A stretch of DNA of 50,358 nt, taken from NCBI GenBank assembly GCA_937873455.1, contig CALMYG010000057.1:1-50358 (forward strand), given 5' to 3'. Made by a program: the position numbers and the translations under genes. The notes under the pieces were generated by a model. That model did not search any database and was not told the origin of the DNA. It worked only from the letters and a program-made list of their open reading frames with translations. Positions 33,401 through 41,876 of the stretch are shown here, one piece after another (the first letter of the stretch is position 1; each line of letters starts with the position of its first letter). The DNA is from an uncultured Verrucomicrobiota bacterium. Lineage in GTDB: Bacteria > Verrucomicrobiota > Kiritimatiellia > CAIVKH01.

Positions 33401-34120
33401 GGCGTCGAGAGAGAACGAGCCATCACCGAAGTCCCACTCCACGAGGGCGATGGCGCCGTCCGGGTCATCGCCGAGCACGGCGAAGGTTTGGGTGACCGGG
33501 AGGTTCGTCGTGAATACGGGGTCGAGAAGGATGCTGATTTCCGGAAGCAGATTCGCAGCGGTCCGGTCATACACGCCGAGGTTATCGGCATGGACCACCA
33601 TCTGGCGACCGGAGCCGCCGAAGTAGCCGAGGCTGAGGCGTGCGGCGGAGCCGACCGCCTCGAAGGTAAAGGCGTACTTGAACCAATTCGTTCCAAAGTC
33701 GGCGGCGGTGATGAACGGCGAACCGCCAAGGGTTTGCCAGGACTGGAAGTCGGTCGCGCTGACCGAAAAGCCGCCCCAGTCCGATCCGGTTTCCGACAGG
33801 ATACGGAGCCAGAATACGACCTTATACGACCGACCGGATACCGTGGTGAACGTCTGATTGATGGAAGCGTTCCCGGTAAAGCGGGCGGCATAAGCGCCGG
33901 CGTAGACATTCGACGAAGCCACCGTTGCGCCGGATACGGACCAACCGGAAAAATGACCGGCTTCGAAATCGCCGTTGGTCAGGAGATTGGCGGTGGCGAA
34001 GGATGGTAGAAAGATCAGCAGAAAAAGAAGGTACGCACAGGCCGGGATCGGGCTTCGTCTCGCACCGCGCGGAACTTGGCCCCGACACGCGCCTGGGTCA
34101 CGTTGAAGCGGCGTTTTCAT
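30404..34120 (-). CDS. secreted clan GH-A-like glycoside hydrolase with CBM, PKD and TSP3 modules
   Basis: The 1,238-aa product has a basic N terminus and a signal-type hydrophobic stretch (about 28-44, ending FATA). Next come a carbohydrate-binding-like beta sandwich (LLTNGDFEAGHFSGWSV, about 45-185), a PKD-like domain (WDFGDGSF), and an Ig-like domain resembling DUF5060 (about 360-490). A large catalytic region resembles TIM-barrel hydrolases. Its candidate acid/base is Glu836 in EFVNEEA (Asn-Glu pair) and its candidate nucleophile is Glu935 in HWGEASL, a spacing normal for clan GH-A. TSP3-like repeats (DWDGDGDGIPD, DFDGDGFTD) and the shared C-terminal module end the protein. Its ATG overlaps the upstream stop by four bases. 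Substrate unknown; plant or algal polysaccharide is possible. Confidence 0.7.
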   Translation of the reverse strand: MKTPLQRDPGACRGQVPRGARRSPIPACAYLLFLLIFLPSFATANLLTNGDFEAGHFSGWSVSGATVASSNVYAGAYAARFTGNASINQTFTTVSGRSYKVVFWLRILSETGSDWGGFSVSATDFQSWQTLGGSPFITAADFGTNWFKYAFTFEAVGSAARLSLGYFGGSGRQMVVHADNLGVYDRTAANLLPEISILLDPVFTTNLPVTQTFAVLGDDPDGAIALVEWDFGDGSFSLDASGERRIAVPGTYTARVRVADDDGGVVETNVMWSATPRIGYGITITNLAVVGSNAHLQGRASGAGLSVRYSTDRDAVGLATGTLNWVATVPLQPGLNRILLQAHTADGHIATDETSVRSIPHEPLNLTLPSFHSSTISRWDPAEITFDLIGSAATHPHFPFSPDLPRGVDFIDGVTVDAIISPDGGATEYRVPAFLKQHYRIEEREGVEWMTPTGAPVWTARFAPPREGVWAVRIEAEEARGRAVSPTAFFTVVAPTNPLNRGPIHVATNDWRYYEFADGTPFLGNGFGLGSFDAHRFSLNATSTFAAIGIGNADYFRFWASGLIWGNSWQPWSSRTLPAEGTVMAYMLSLESAYGDALGAFKLDVNPSDWSDPTKNPLIFQGFNGQSASLEPGKTYRIRVRWRTENLTGPAGPGPHGVTVKFTNWPEPGQTTNEPAIIAHVNGDTPWHVAWGDFVADRWIARNLVIALENVTGGRAFVDECAVHEVLPDGSLGPALNGQPKTAGHLHFHSRRGAGLDIIYREAQGHGMYLRTVINEKQEWALNHLAPSGLRDRRAVHFNTPDTNAPTVKLHEWHWRHLAARYGAFRSFKGIEFVNEEAPGPTDHFRLLGHLARWWQMQANPKPVSSSTWFGLAEDAWKADFAADADATDFHAYTVGNWLYPDEHPAVLFDSAHYYRAFSESWYAAQFGKPGHWGEASLYTTNYGEHPRVAADTHGVWLHKWIWARSGPAFTYPSYWFTDNIWNHDLHHLFGNWNRFMDGIPAHNSRYRDSEATSAHSSLRFGGQKDIPAGHAYLWIDHRDHTWWSVVNTQAVAAVSAAITLPMARPDAPYRAIWFDTQTGLPTHTVAVSAALSGDLTLHVTNLLTDTAVHVFLEGESDWDGDGDGIPDQWEARYVHRLDLMNASTDFDGDGFTDYAEWRAGTDPRDAADYLRIRFGDPQPAHRPITWTGGTNRAFRVQATDHLIHPVWSNLSGAVTGTNWLWLESPERDRMYIRITVE

Positions 34121-35607
34121 GGCGCCGTGCGCGCCCGGAAGAAAATGAGCGGCGCGTCAAGCTGGTTGGTGAGCATGAATTCCGGACCGGCGTTGGTGAT
34201 TACGGATTGCCATGCAATCAGGTTGGTTGACCGGTCAATGGCGTAGAGCGCGTTGGATGCGCCGGAGGCGATAATGCGGAGCGGTCCGGTCTCCAAGGCT
34301 TCCGCGCGCAGCGCTGGCGGTTGCACCGCGCTCCATACCGGATCGCTGTACGCGCCAATGGTCGCGGTGAGGCGCTGGATATGAAACAGATCGCCGATGT
34401 TATACGGCACATCGAGCCAGCGGCGCAGTTCGTCGCCGCTTTCGCCGTACACCCAGGCGTGGGTCATGAACAATGCCCACGGGGTGTCGGGGGTGACCAT
34501 GTGGTTTTCCCCATAATAACCCATCCAGGCAATCAGCGGCGCATAGGGTCCGCGGGTCAGGTACCAGCCGTTCCAGATGGACTCGATGGCGTACAACTCG
34601 CCGGGCTGGCCTTCGTTGGGATTGCGGGTGGTGCGCCGGTAGACATGGCTATAGGCAAACTCACCGAGAAACCGTCCGACCTCCGGGGCGAGCATCGCCC
34701 CCACGGCATTCTGGTTGCGGAGATAGTGAAATGGCGTCCATGCCCAATCGTGCGTGCCATACACAAACGCATTGTAGGATGCATCCACCCATACGCTGAA
34801 GTTGGCGCCGGCCAGCATGCCCGCGTGGACGCGCTCCAGCGCGGTGGTGTAGGGCGCGCCGTTGGTGAAGCCGTAGTGTTCAAGGATGCGCGCATAACCG
34901 ATGGCGGCGGCGAGGTGGCCGTAGCGGGTGGGCGGATTGGGAATGGCATTGAACATCGCGTTCATGCGGTTCCAGCGGTCACCGGTCGGCGGGGAATTCG
35001 TGCTGATAAACGCCCAGTCTTCGGTTCGGTCACAATAGCGCCAGATCATGTAAAGGCCCTCGGGCTGGACGGCGGGCGGAGGCCAGAGGTTCGGCGTGAT
35101 GGGGTCGGGATTGGGGGAGGTTGGGATGGAAAAATATTCGCGGCGGTTTCCGGTCATCTGGCAAGATCCCCAGCCCCCGTCGCAATGTTCGAAGGCAATG
35201 GAGGTGGGATCGCGCGCGCGGATTTCGGCATGCAGATACGCCTTCACGCGGGCTTGGGTGGTGGTAGACAGAAACGGAAGCGCGTCGGCGAGGATGTAGG
35301 CTTGTTCGCCGGGGTAGCCGTGAAGAATCCAACTGCCGGTGATGCCGATGGAGAAGTAGGAGGGTTTGAGTCGACCGGCGGCGTCGTGGCGATCGAGCAG
35401 GCGGGTGATTTCATCGTCGAGTTCCGCGCGCAGGTCGGCCGAGGCGTGGTGAAGAGGCTGGCGATGCCAGAGCCGCTCGCGGGTGATACGCCGGGCGTCG
35501 TTGGTGGTGACGGCGGAGGCGGTTGCGGTGAGCAGGAAAAGGGCGAAGAGTAAACTCACAGGCAAGGATGCCTGTGTCACGTTGGGGGTACTATTCCGCG
35601 GCGACAT
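34117..35607 (-). CDS. secreted protein of unknown function with C-terminal module
   Basis: I do not recognise the family. The 496-aa protein has a signal peptide (hydrophobic SLLFALFLLTATASA). The mature part is predicted helical and rich in Trp, Tyr and His, with segments such as EHCDGGWGSCQMTGNRREYF, HDWAWTPFHYL and ESIWNGWYLTRGPY. This reminds one of alpha/alpha-toroid hydrolases or lyases, but no catalytic motif can be assigned. The last 65 residues (LYAIDRSTNLIAWQSV... and an aromatic-Phe end) match the C-terminal module of the other secreted proteins here, though TSP3 repeats are missing. The start overlaps the PQQ-like gene by 17 bases and the stop overlaps the GH-A-like gene by four, so the three genes form one operon. 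Confidence 0.65.
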   Translation of the reverse strand: MSPRNSTPNVTQASLPVSLLFALFLLTATASAVTTNDARRITRERLWHRQPLHHASADLRAELDDEITRLLDRHDAAGRLKPSYFSIGITGSWILHGYPGEQAYILADALPFLSTTTQARVKAYLHAEIRARDPTSIAFEHCDGGWGSCQMTGNRREYFSIPTSPNPDPITPNLWPPPAVQPEGLYMIWRYCDRTEDWAFISTNSPPTGDRWNRMNAMFNAIPNPPTRYGHLAAAIGYARILEHYGFTNGAPYTTALERVHAGMLAGANFSVWVDASYNAFVYGTHDWAWTPFHYLRNQNAVGAMLAPEVGRFLGEFAYSHVYRRTTRNPNEGQPGELYAIESIWNGWYLTRGPYAPLIAWMGYYGENHMVTPDTPWALFMTHAWVYGESGDELRRWLDVPYNIGDLFHIQRLTATIGAYSDPVWSAVQPPALRAEALETGPLRIIASGASNALYAIDRSTNLIAWQSVITNAGPEFMLTNQLDAPLIFFRARTAP

Positions 35608-37135
35608 AACTTTTCACTCCCGAGGTGTCCCGCACAATGACCCGTCCGTTGGCGACGACCACCCCTACCGCTCCGCCATACAAGGGCGCGCCGCCGAGAT
35701 CGTCGGAGCTGTAGAACCGGACGTTGAACGTACGTTCGTTTTCCACATCCCAACCGCCGTTGCTGACCCAGGTGCTGGTCATGATGGCATTTTGCGCGCC
35801 GGTGAGGATCTCGCCCTCGTCGGACACTTTGTGCACATCGCCGAAACCGATGGAGCACGCCGCCGGATTGGTGCAGGCGAAATACGTGAACCCCAGCGCG
35901 CCCTGGGCAGTGTTGGTGTAGATCGCGGGATCGAAGTTCAAGTTCAGTTTCACCAAGTCCCCATAAGCCCGAACCATATGCCCGCCGTCGATGCGGGCAT
36001 ACACGGAGCGGGCCATGACCCAGGCGCGGCCGCCCGCATCATCCACCACCGGCGCGGCGGCGGATCCGCCGGAACCGCCGGTCCACAAGATCGGCATCGG
36101 TTGCGCGAATTTATCCGCACCGGTGGCGGGATGAAGCGCCCAGAACGTGCGCAGGTGCGGGTTGGTCGCCAACGCGCCGCTGATCGCACGTTGTTCGATG
36201 ATCCACGCGTTTGTATTTCCCAACGGGTTGCCGGTCCAATTCGTGCCGGTGGCGTTTTCGATCAGCAACTCGCCTTGATCCAACATCCAGTGCGGCGCAT
36301 AGACCGGCTGGGTGCGGAAGATCACCACGCCGCCGTTTTGCGCGGAGGTGACCGCCCAACCAGCGGCGACGGTGATCCCGGCGCGTTCGTCATTGGAACC
36401 GACCGGGTCCCCGTGCACGAACGATTGGCCGGTGACTGCCCGCCGCCACAACCGGGCGCCGGTGGCGCGGTCAAGCCCATAGGCGTGCATATTTTCCGCG
36501 CCAAAGAAAACCCCATCGCCCAGCACGGCGGCGGTGCAGAGGATGGTGGCGCGGACGGCCCCGGTGTCCGACGCGCCACCGGTTTCAAAAACCCATAACG
36601 CCTGCCCCGTGGCCGCGTTCACGGCATGAAAACGCCCGGCCTTGTCGCCGATATACACGACGCCGTCATCGACCACCGGTGCGGCGGCAAATCCATGTCG
36701 CCCGGCACGGTAGGTCCAGAGAACGGCACCGTCCAGCGCATGCAAGGCCGTCAGCGTTCCGGCCTGCGTGGCGACGATGACCCGTCCATCCCGGATGGCG
36801 CACGAATTCAAGACCGGTCCGCCAACATCAACGGACCAAGCCATGGCCCCGGTAGTTTCGCTCAGGGCAAAGACCCGCCCGGTCATTGAGGCGACAACCA
36901 CGACGCCTCCGGCTACAACTGGCTGACCGGCAAGGTAGCGGTTGGTGAAACCCCAGGATTCCCCGCCATACCCGCCTTGCGGTGTGGTAAAGACATGGCG
37001 GTTCACCGTGGCAATGCGTTCGGCCGCCTGATAACCGCGATTCCCGGAGTCGCATTGAAACTGCGGCCAGTCAGCAACCAGCGGAAAAGTAAACATTACC
37101 GAAATGAACCCGATGATGGGTAACGCGCGCGTCAT
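35591..37135 (-). CDS. exported PQQ-like beta-propeller protein
   Basis: The 514-aa protein has a signal peptide (ends FPLVA, before DWPQFQCDSGNRGY). It then has repeated blades of the PQQ/BamB type: GRVFALSETTGAMAWS, GTLTALHALDGAVLWTY, GRFHAVNAATGQALWVF and HAYGLDRATGARLWRR. Each ends in the Trp-containing strand, giving a seven- or eight-bladed propeller. The opening WPQFQCDSGNRGY is typical of secreted PQQ-like proteins in PVC bacteria. There is no evidence for bound PQQ or dehydrogenase residues. Similar propellers act as scaffolds or glycan-binding proteins. It is the first gene of a three-gene operon with the unknown protein and the GH-A-like hydrolase. Confidence 0.85.
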   Translation of the reverse strand: MTRALPIIGFISVMFTFPLVADWPQFQCDSGNRGYQAAERIATVNRHVFTTPQGGYGGESWGFTNRYLAGQPVVAGGVVVVASMTGRVFALSETTGAMAWSVDVGGPVLNSCAIRDGRVIVATQAGTLTALHALDGAVLWTYRAGRHGFAAAPVVDDGVVYIGDKAGRFHAVNAATGQALWVFETGGASDTGAVRATILCTAAVLGDGVFFGAENMHAYGLDRATGARLWRRAVTGQSFVHGDPVGSNDERAGITVAAGWAVTSAQNGGVVIFRTQPVYAPHWMLDQGELLIENATGTNWTGNPLGNTNAWIIEQRAISGALATNPHLRTFWALHPATGADKFAQPMPILWTGGSGGSAAAPVVDDAGGRAWVMARSVYARIDGGHMVRAYGDLVKLNLNFDPAIYTNTAQGALGFTYFACTNPAACSIGFGDVHKVSDEGEILTGAQNAIMTSTWVSNGGWDVENERTFNVRFYSSDDLGGAPLYGGAVGVVVANGRVIVRDTSGVKSYVAAE

Positions 37136-37157
37136 GGCCTATCCATACCCCACCGCT

Positions 37158-37169
37158 ACCACGTGGTAT
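37158..37169. promoter_or_regulatory. palindromic operator candidate TACCACGTGGTA
   Basis: A perfect 12-base palindrome lies 16 bases downstream of the predicted -10 of the PQQ-like operon and 23 bases before its start codon. It is well placed for repression by a LacI-type or similar sugar-responsive regulator, and it also lies in the control region shared with the divergent GH13 gene. No regulator gene is adjacent, so the binder is unknown. Confidence 0.4.
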
Positions 37170-37184
37170 ATGTATGCGTCTTCA

Positions 37185-37212
37185 TTATCATGCGCCCTCA
37201 AACTCAAGTCAG
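37185..37212 (-). promoter_or_regulatory. promoter candidate of the PQQ-like/GH-A operon
   Basis: On the minus strand CTGACT (37207-37212) and GATAAT (37185-37190) are 16 bases apart; the -10 matches five of six consensus positions. The rest of the 251-base divergent region is AT-richer than the surrounding genes but shows no second convincing promoter for the plus-strand GH13 gene. Confidence 0.35.
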
Positions 37213-37386
37213 CGGTAAATCGTTTTCATCTTCGCGAAAAATAGACAGCCATAGAGGGGAGCCCAATTTGCCGGCGACGCAATTTCCTAACAAAGGTTCG
37301 TTTTTTCCGTTTCCGTAGCCAGCTTGGCCTGATACCTGCTTCGATTTGTACAACTGTTTGCCGTGTTGAAAGGCGCTTCGGCGCGA

Positions 37387-40300
37387 ATGGGAAAAATGAT
37401 GACAAGTTTTTGGCGTCGGGTCGGGTTTTTGGGTGTCGGAGTGAGCATGTTGATGGTTGTCGCGGCCCAGGGGCAATCAACGCGGCCCGGCATGGGATCG
37501 GTGCCCTACGCCGACGCCCAGGGAACCGGGGTTACGTTCCGGGTGTGGGCCCCGAATGCGACGGCGGTGGGCGTGAAGGGCACGTTCAACGGATGGGCGG
37601 TCACCGCGCTGACCAGCGAAGGCAATGGCCATTGGTCGCGCGACATCGCCGGAGCCGCCGCCGGGCAGGAATACAAATTCCGGATCAACAATAGTTTTGA
37701 CAAACGCGATCCCCGGGCACGTCGCGTCACCAGCACCGTTGGCAATTCAATCATCTACAACCCGGATACTTTTAACTGGGGCGCCACTCCCATTCCCCAG
37801 CCATGGCGCAACGACGTCGTACACTACCAGATGCATATCGGCACGTTTGAAGGCGGCACGCCGGCTCGCACCTTTGACCATGCCATCACGCGGCTTGATC
37901 ACGTGCAGCAACTCGGCATCAGCTCGATCAAGCTCATGCCGGTCGCCGAGTTTCCCGGCGATCACAGTTGGGGCTACAACCCCGCCGACCTGTTCGCCAT
38001 CGAAAGCGCCTACGGCGGCCCCGACGCCTTCAAGCGGTTTGTTAAAGCCGCCCACGAACGCGGCATCGCCGTCTTCATGGATGTGGTCCACAACCACTAC
38101 GGCCCGACCGATCTCGATATCTGGCGGTTCGACGGCTGGGGATCCGGTGATTTTGGCGGCATCTACTTTTATAACGACAGCCGCGCCTACACGCCCTGGG
38201 GCACCACCCGGCCGGATTTCGGGCGCCCGGAAATCTACAGCTTTATCCGCGATCAAATCATGATGTACGTGCAGGAATACCGGGTCGGCGGTTTTCGCTG
38301 GGACTCGGTGTACAACATCATCAATACCGATAACGGATACAACCAGCAGGGCCATCACCTGCTGCGCGACATCAACTGGGAGCTTTCCCAAAACTACCCG
38401 TACGTGATTCGCGGCTCCGAAGACAACGCCTTTGACTACAACATGAATTTCGAGAACCAGTGGGATGTCGGCTACCGCTGGGATTTGCACGGCCAGGTCA
38501 CCACCAGCTCCGACGCCAACCGCAACATGAACACCGTCGCCGGACTGTTGCGGAACTGGGCCAGCCACCAGCGCGTGGTCTTCTCCGAGGCGCACGACTA
38601 CATCGCCCGCACCCACAACCGCAGCCGCATCCCGACCGAAATCGACGGAAGCAACCCCGACAGCATCTGGGCCCGCAAGCGCGGCCTACTCGCCGCCGGC
38701 ATCGTCATGACCACGCCCGGCATCCCCATGATTTTCCAGGGCCAGGAATTTCACGAAACCCTCGCCTTTCACGATGACACGCCGCTGCGGTGGTCGCGCA
38801 CCAACACCTACGCCGGCATTGTCCGCTCTTACCGCGATCTCATCCACGCCCGACGCAACCTGCTCGGCGGCACCCAGGGGCTCAAGGGTACCGGCATCAA
38901 CGTCCACCACATCGACAACAACAACAAGGTGATTGCCTACATCCGCTGGGACGCCGGCGGACAGACCGACGACCTGCTCGTGGTGGCCAACTTCAGCGCA
39001 ACCCGGTGGACCAACAATACCTACAGCATCCACTTCCCCTCCGCCGGCGCCTGGTACCGGATCTACAACAGTGACGCGAAAGCGTATCAAGCCGACTTCG
39101 ACGGCATCGGGGCGGACGTGGTGCAGGCTTCCGGTTCGCCCGTGGCGGCGACGGTCAACATGGGCATGTACAGCCTGCAGATATTCTCCAAAACCCCGCA
39201 ATCGGGCGTGCCCGGCGCCGCAACCTTCTCGCCGTCGCCGATCAACGGCTGTGTCCCCGTCACCATCACCTACGCCCCCAACGACGGGCCGCTGAAAGGC
39301 GTTAACCCGCCGGTCATTTTTCTCGGCGTCGATGGCTGGCAAAATGTCATTGAGCAACCCATGACCTTCGTGAACAGCAACAGCTTCACCTATGTGCATC
39401 AGGTAACGGAAGGCACCCACCAACTGAACGTTTCGTTTCACAACGGGCTTTCCGGCGCGAGCCGCATCTGGGACAACAACAACGGTCAGGACTGGATCGT
39501 GCCGGTAACCGGATGCCAAATCACCAATTTTGCCAGCATCGTCATTACCAACCCGCTGGTGGACATCTCGGTATCCAACAGTGTATCCGCCTACACGGTT
39601 CAGGGTGAGGCAACCTTGCTAAGCGGAACCATTTTCTGGACCAACGCGCTCACCGGCGGCGGGGGCGGTATCGCCGCCGCCTCGAATTGGAGCATTGCCT
39701 CCATCCCGCTCGCCACCGGCACCAACCTCATCACCGTTTCCGGCTATGGCGTGGCCCCACCCGGCGGTGTGCTGGCGACCGATGCGGCCAGCCACGGCGT
39801 GTACCTCGACGGCTGGCAGAACGGCGATAACGGCGGGACGGGATTCGACGGTTGGATTCTCTCCACCACCGGGCCCAACGCCGGTCACTTCCGGGCCACG
39901 GCCGCCAACAACAGCCGCCTGAACATCGGCCCCGACGCCTGGGGCTTGTGGGCAAACTCCGGAAATACCGCCAACGCCTACCGCCCGTTCGGTTTCGCCC
40001 TGCGCTCCGGCGATACCGTTCGCGTGGCCTTCGAGAACAACTGGATCGGAACCACCTATTCCGCCGGGATCGCGCTGCTGAACGATCAAAACGAATACCT
40101 CGTTGAGTTTTATTTTACCGGCGGCTTATCGACCTATCGCTTGAACGACAGCGTCCTCAACCGGGACACCGGGATCAGTTATACCGACACCGGCCTGAAC
40201 CTCGCCTTCACCCTCGTCGGAACCAACACCTACCTGCTGCGCGCGGGATCCACCACGCTGTCCGGAACCTTTGCCGCCCGGACCAGCGGAAGCGCCACCC

Positions 40301-41817
40301 GGTTGCGCGCCTGGAATTTCAGCGCCGGACCCGGCGAGGATTACAACGTCTACGTGAATTACCTATCGATCACCAACGCCGCCGGGTTGCCTCCTCCGGT
40401 ATCCGACAGCGTGAACATCGTCCGGCTCGGACTCATCGCGCCAGCGTTTGCCCCGCGCGGCCCGGTGGATGCCGTGACCGGCGTCGCCACCTCGTTCACG
40501 GTCAGCGCCACCGGCGACCCGGCGGCGGTATTGGCCTTGGTGTCGTCCTCGGCCTCGGGCGGCTATGCGTTCGTCCCGCAGACCGGCGTGCTGACCTACA
40601 CGCCGCCCTATGACGATGCCGGCTCACAAACCTTCACCTTCACCGCCGCCAATAGTGCTGGGACGGCCACCCAGACGGTCAGTGTATCCGTCGCACTTTC
40701 CGCGCCGGCGGCGCCCGCTTCCCTGTGGATTGATCCCACCAACGCGACGGCGGCCACCGCCCAATGGACGCCAGCCGGCGGCGCCGCATCGTACCGGTTG
40801 GATGTGCACACGTCGTCGGGCTTCTCCGCCAACGCCTTCGGCCCCGGCGGCGCCGAGCCGTTCTCCGCCATCGGGGTGGGCAGCAGCAGCTACCTGACCC
40901 GCACCTGGACCAACAACGGCATTGCCTGGACCGCTTACCGGGCCCGCACCGACCAGACCATCGATGGCCCGGCCATCCAATTGCAAAATGCCGCGGGCGC
41001 CTACCTGATTTCCGGCGTCATCACCGGCGGTATCCAGGAATTATCCGTGTTGTCCCGCCGACCTTCGGGCTCGGGCACGTTCAACATCTTCGTCAACAAC
41101 ATTAAAGTCGCCACCAACATCGCCTTGAGCGCTTCGGTCATCACCACCCGGGTAAGCGGCATCAACGTCAGCGGCCCGTTTACCTTGATGATCAGCAACA
41201 GCGGATCGGTGCGCGCGACGTTTGACAACTTCGCCTGGACCAACGCGATCCATCCGGGCGGCATAGTTGTGGCCGGCTACGACAACCGCGAAGTGGCCGG
41301 AACCAGTCAGGCCATCACCGGCCTGACCGCGCAGACCGCGTATTATGTCCGGGTGCGCGCGGTGAATGCCACCGGCGAAAGCGCCTACTCGCCGGTCGCC
41401 TCCTTTACCACCGCCGAAGCCGACGGCTTCACCGACCTCAATGGCAACGGAATTCCCGATGACTGGGAGATCGAACACTTCGGCCGCCTGGATGCGGTAA
41501 CCGCCGTATCGGATCACGACGGTGACGGCATGACCGACATCGACGAATACATCGCCGGAACCAACCCCAACGATCCGAACAGCCGACTCGTGTTGCGCTA
41601 CGACGCAGCATCTTCCAGCGGCAATGGTGCGGTGGTCGTTTATTGGTCGAGCGTGAGCGGGCGGGTCTACCACATATCGCGGCGCGCCAGCCTGCTCGAA
41701 GCTTACCAGATCATGGCGACCGGCCTGACCGCCACCCCGCCCCTCAACGTTTATACCGATCATCCGCCGGAGCAACCCTCGCTCTACTACCAAATCGGCG
41801 TTCGCCTCGCACCCTAA
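37387..41817 (+). CDS. secreted multidomain GH13 alpha-glucan enzyme
   Basis: The 1,476-aa product has a signal peptide (WRRVGFLGVGVSMLMVVAAQG) and an N-terminal CBM48-like domain (GVTFRVWAPNATAVGVKGTFNGW, about 40-130). A GH13 catalytic domain resembling branching enzyme or trehalohydrolase covers about 140-520. Its four regions are DVVHNHYGP, GFRWDSV with nucleophile Asp306, RGSEDN with acid/base Glu345, and EAHDY with Asp404. A CBM-like domain (about 615-715), Ig-like and fibronectin-III-like domains follow, then a TSP3 repeat (DLNGNGIPDDWE, DHDGDGMTD) and the shared C-terminal module. It probably acts on extracellular starch or glycogen-like polymers. The ATG at 37387 is chosen; 37396 and 37399 are alternatives. 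The 2,795-aa gene follows after 59 bases. Confidence 0.85.
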   Translation: MGKMMTSFWRRVGFLGVGVSMLMVVAAQGQSTRPGMGSVPYADAQGTGVTFRVWAPNATAVGVKGTFNGWAVTALTSEGNGHWSRDIAGAAAGQEYKFRINNSFDKRDPRARRVTSTVGNSIIYNPDTFNWGATPIPQPWRNDVVHYQMHIGTFEGGTPARTFDHAITRLDHVQQLGISSIKLMPVAEFPGDHSWGYNPADLFAIESAYGGPDAFKRFVKAAHERGIAVFMDVVHNHYGPTDLDIWRFDGWGSGDFGGIYFYNDSRAYTPWGTTRPDFGRPEIYSFIRDQIMMYVQEYRVGGFRWDSVYNIINTDNGYNQQGHHLLRDINWELSQNYPYVIRGSEDNAFDYNMNFENQWDVGYRWDLHGQVTTSSDANRNMNTVAGLLRNWASHQRVVFSEAHDYIARTHNRSRIPTEIDGSNPDSIWARKRGLLAAGIVMTTPGIPMIFQGQEFHETLAFHDDTPLRWSRTNTYAGIVRSYRDLIHARRNLLGGTQGLKGTGINVHHIDNNNKVIAYIRWDAGGQTDDLLVVANFSATRWTNNTYSIHFPSAGAWYRIYNSDAKAYQADFDGIGADVVQASGSPVAATVNMGMYSLQIFSKTPQSGVPGAATFSPSPINGCVPVTITYAPNDGPLKGVNPPVIFLGVDGWQNVIEQPMTFVNSNSFTYVHQVTEGTHQLNVSFHNGLSGASRIWDNNNGQDWIVPVTGCQITNFASIVITNPLVDISVSNSVSAYTVQGEATLLSGTIFWTNALTGGGGGIAAASNWSIASIPLATGTNLITVSGYGVAPPGGVLATDAASHGVYLDGWQNGDNGGTGFDGWILSTTGPNAGHFRATAANNSRLNIGPDAWGLWANSGNTANAYRPFGFALRSGDTVRVAFENNWIGTTYSAGIALLNDQNEYLVEFYFTGGLSTYRLNDSVLNRDTGISYTDTGLNLAFTLVGTNTYLLRAGSTTLSGTFAARTSGSATRLRAWNFSAGPGEDYNVYVNYLSITNAAGLPPPVSDSVNIVRLGLIAPAFAPRGPVDAVTGVATSFTVSATGDPAAVLALVSSSASGGYAFVPQTGVLTYTPPYDDAGSQTFTFTAANSAGTATQTVSVSVALSAPAAPASLWIDPTNATAATAQWTPAGGAASYRLDVHTSSGFSANAFGPGGAEPFSAIGVGSSSYLTRTWTNNGIAWTAYRARTDQTIDGPAIQLQNAAGAYLISGVITGGIQELSVLSRRPSGSGTFNIFVNNIKVATNIALSASVITTRVSGINVSGPFTLMISNSGSVRATFDNFAWTNAIHPGGIVVAGYDNREVAGTSQAITGLTAQTAYYVRVRAVNATGESAYSPVASFTTAEADGFTDLNGNGIPDDWEIEHFGRLDAVTAVSDHDGDGMTDIDEYIAGTNPNDPNSRLVLRYDAASSSGNGAVVVYWSSVSGRVYHISRRASLLEAYQIMATGLTATPPLNVYTDHPPEQPSLYYQIGVRLAP

Positions 41818-41876
41818 AGACCGCCGGGAGCACATTTTTTTGTAACGTTTAACCCAGGTTAGGGTATGTTAGGGGT

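Noticed and set aside
41857..41876. Telomere-like GGTTAGGG repeats before the giant gene
   Set aside because: Only two short imperfect copies occur, next to the start codon; more likely they contribute a G-rich ribosome binding region than anything telomeric.
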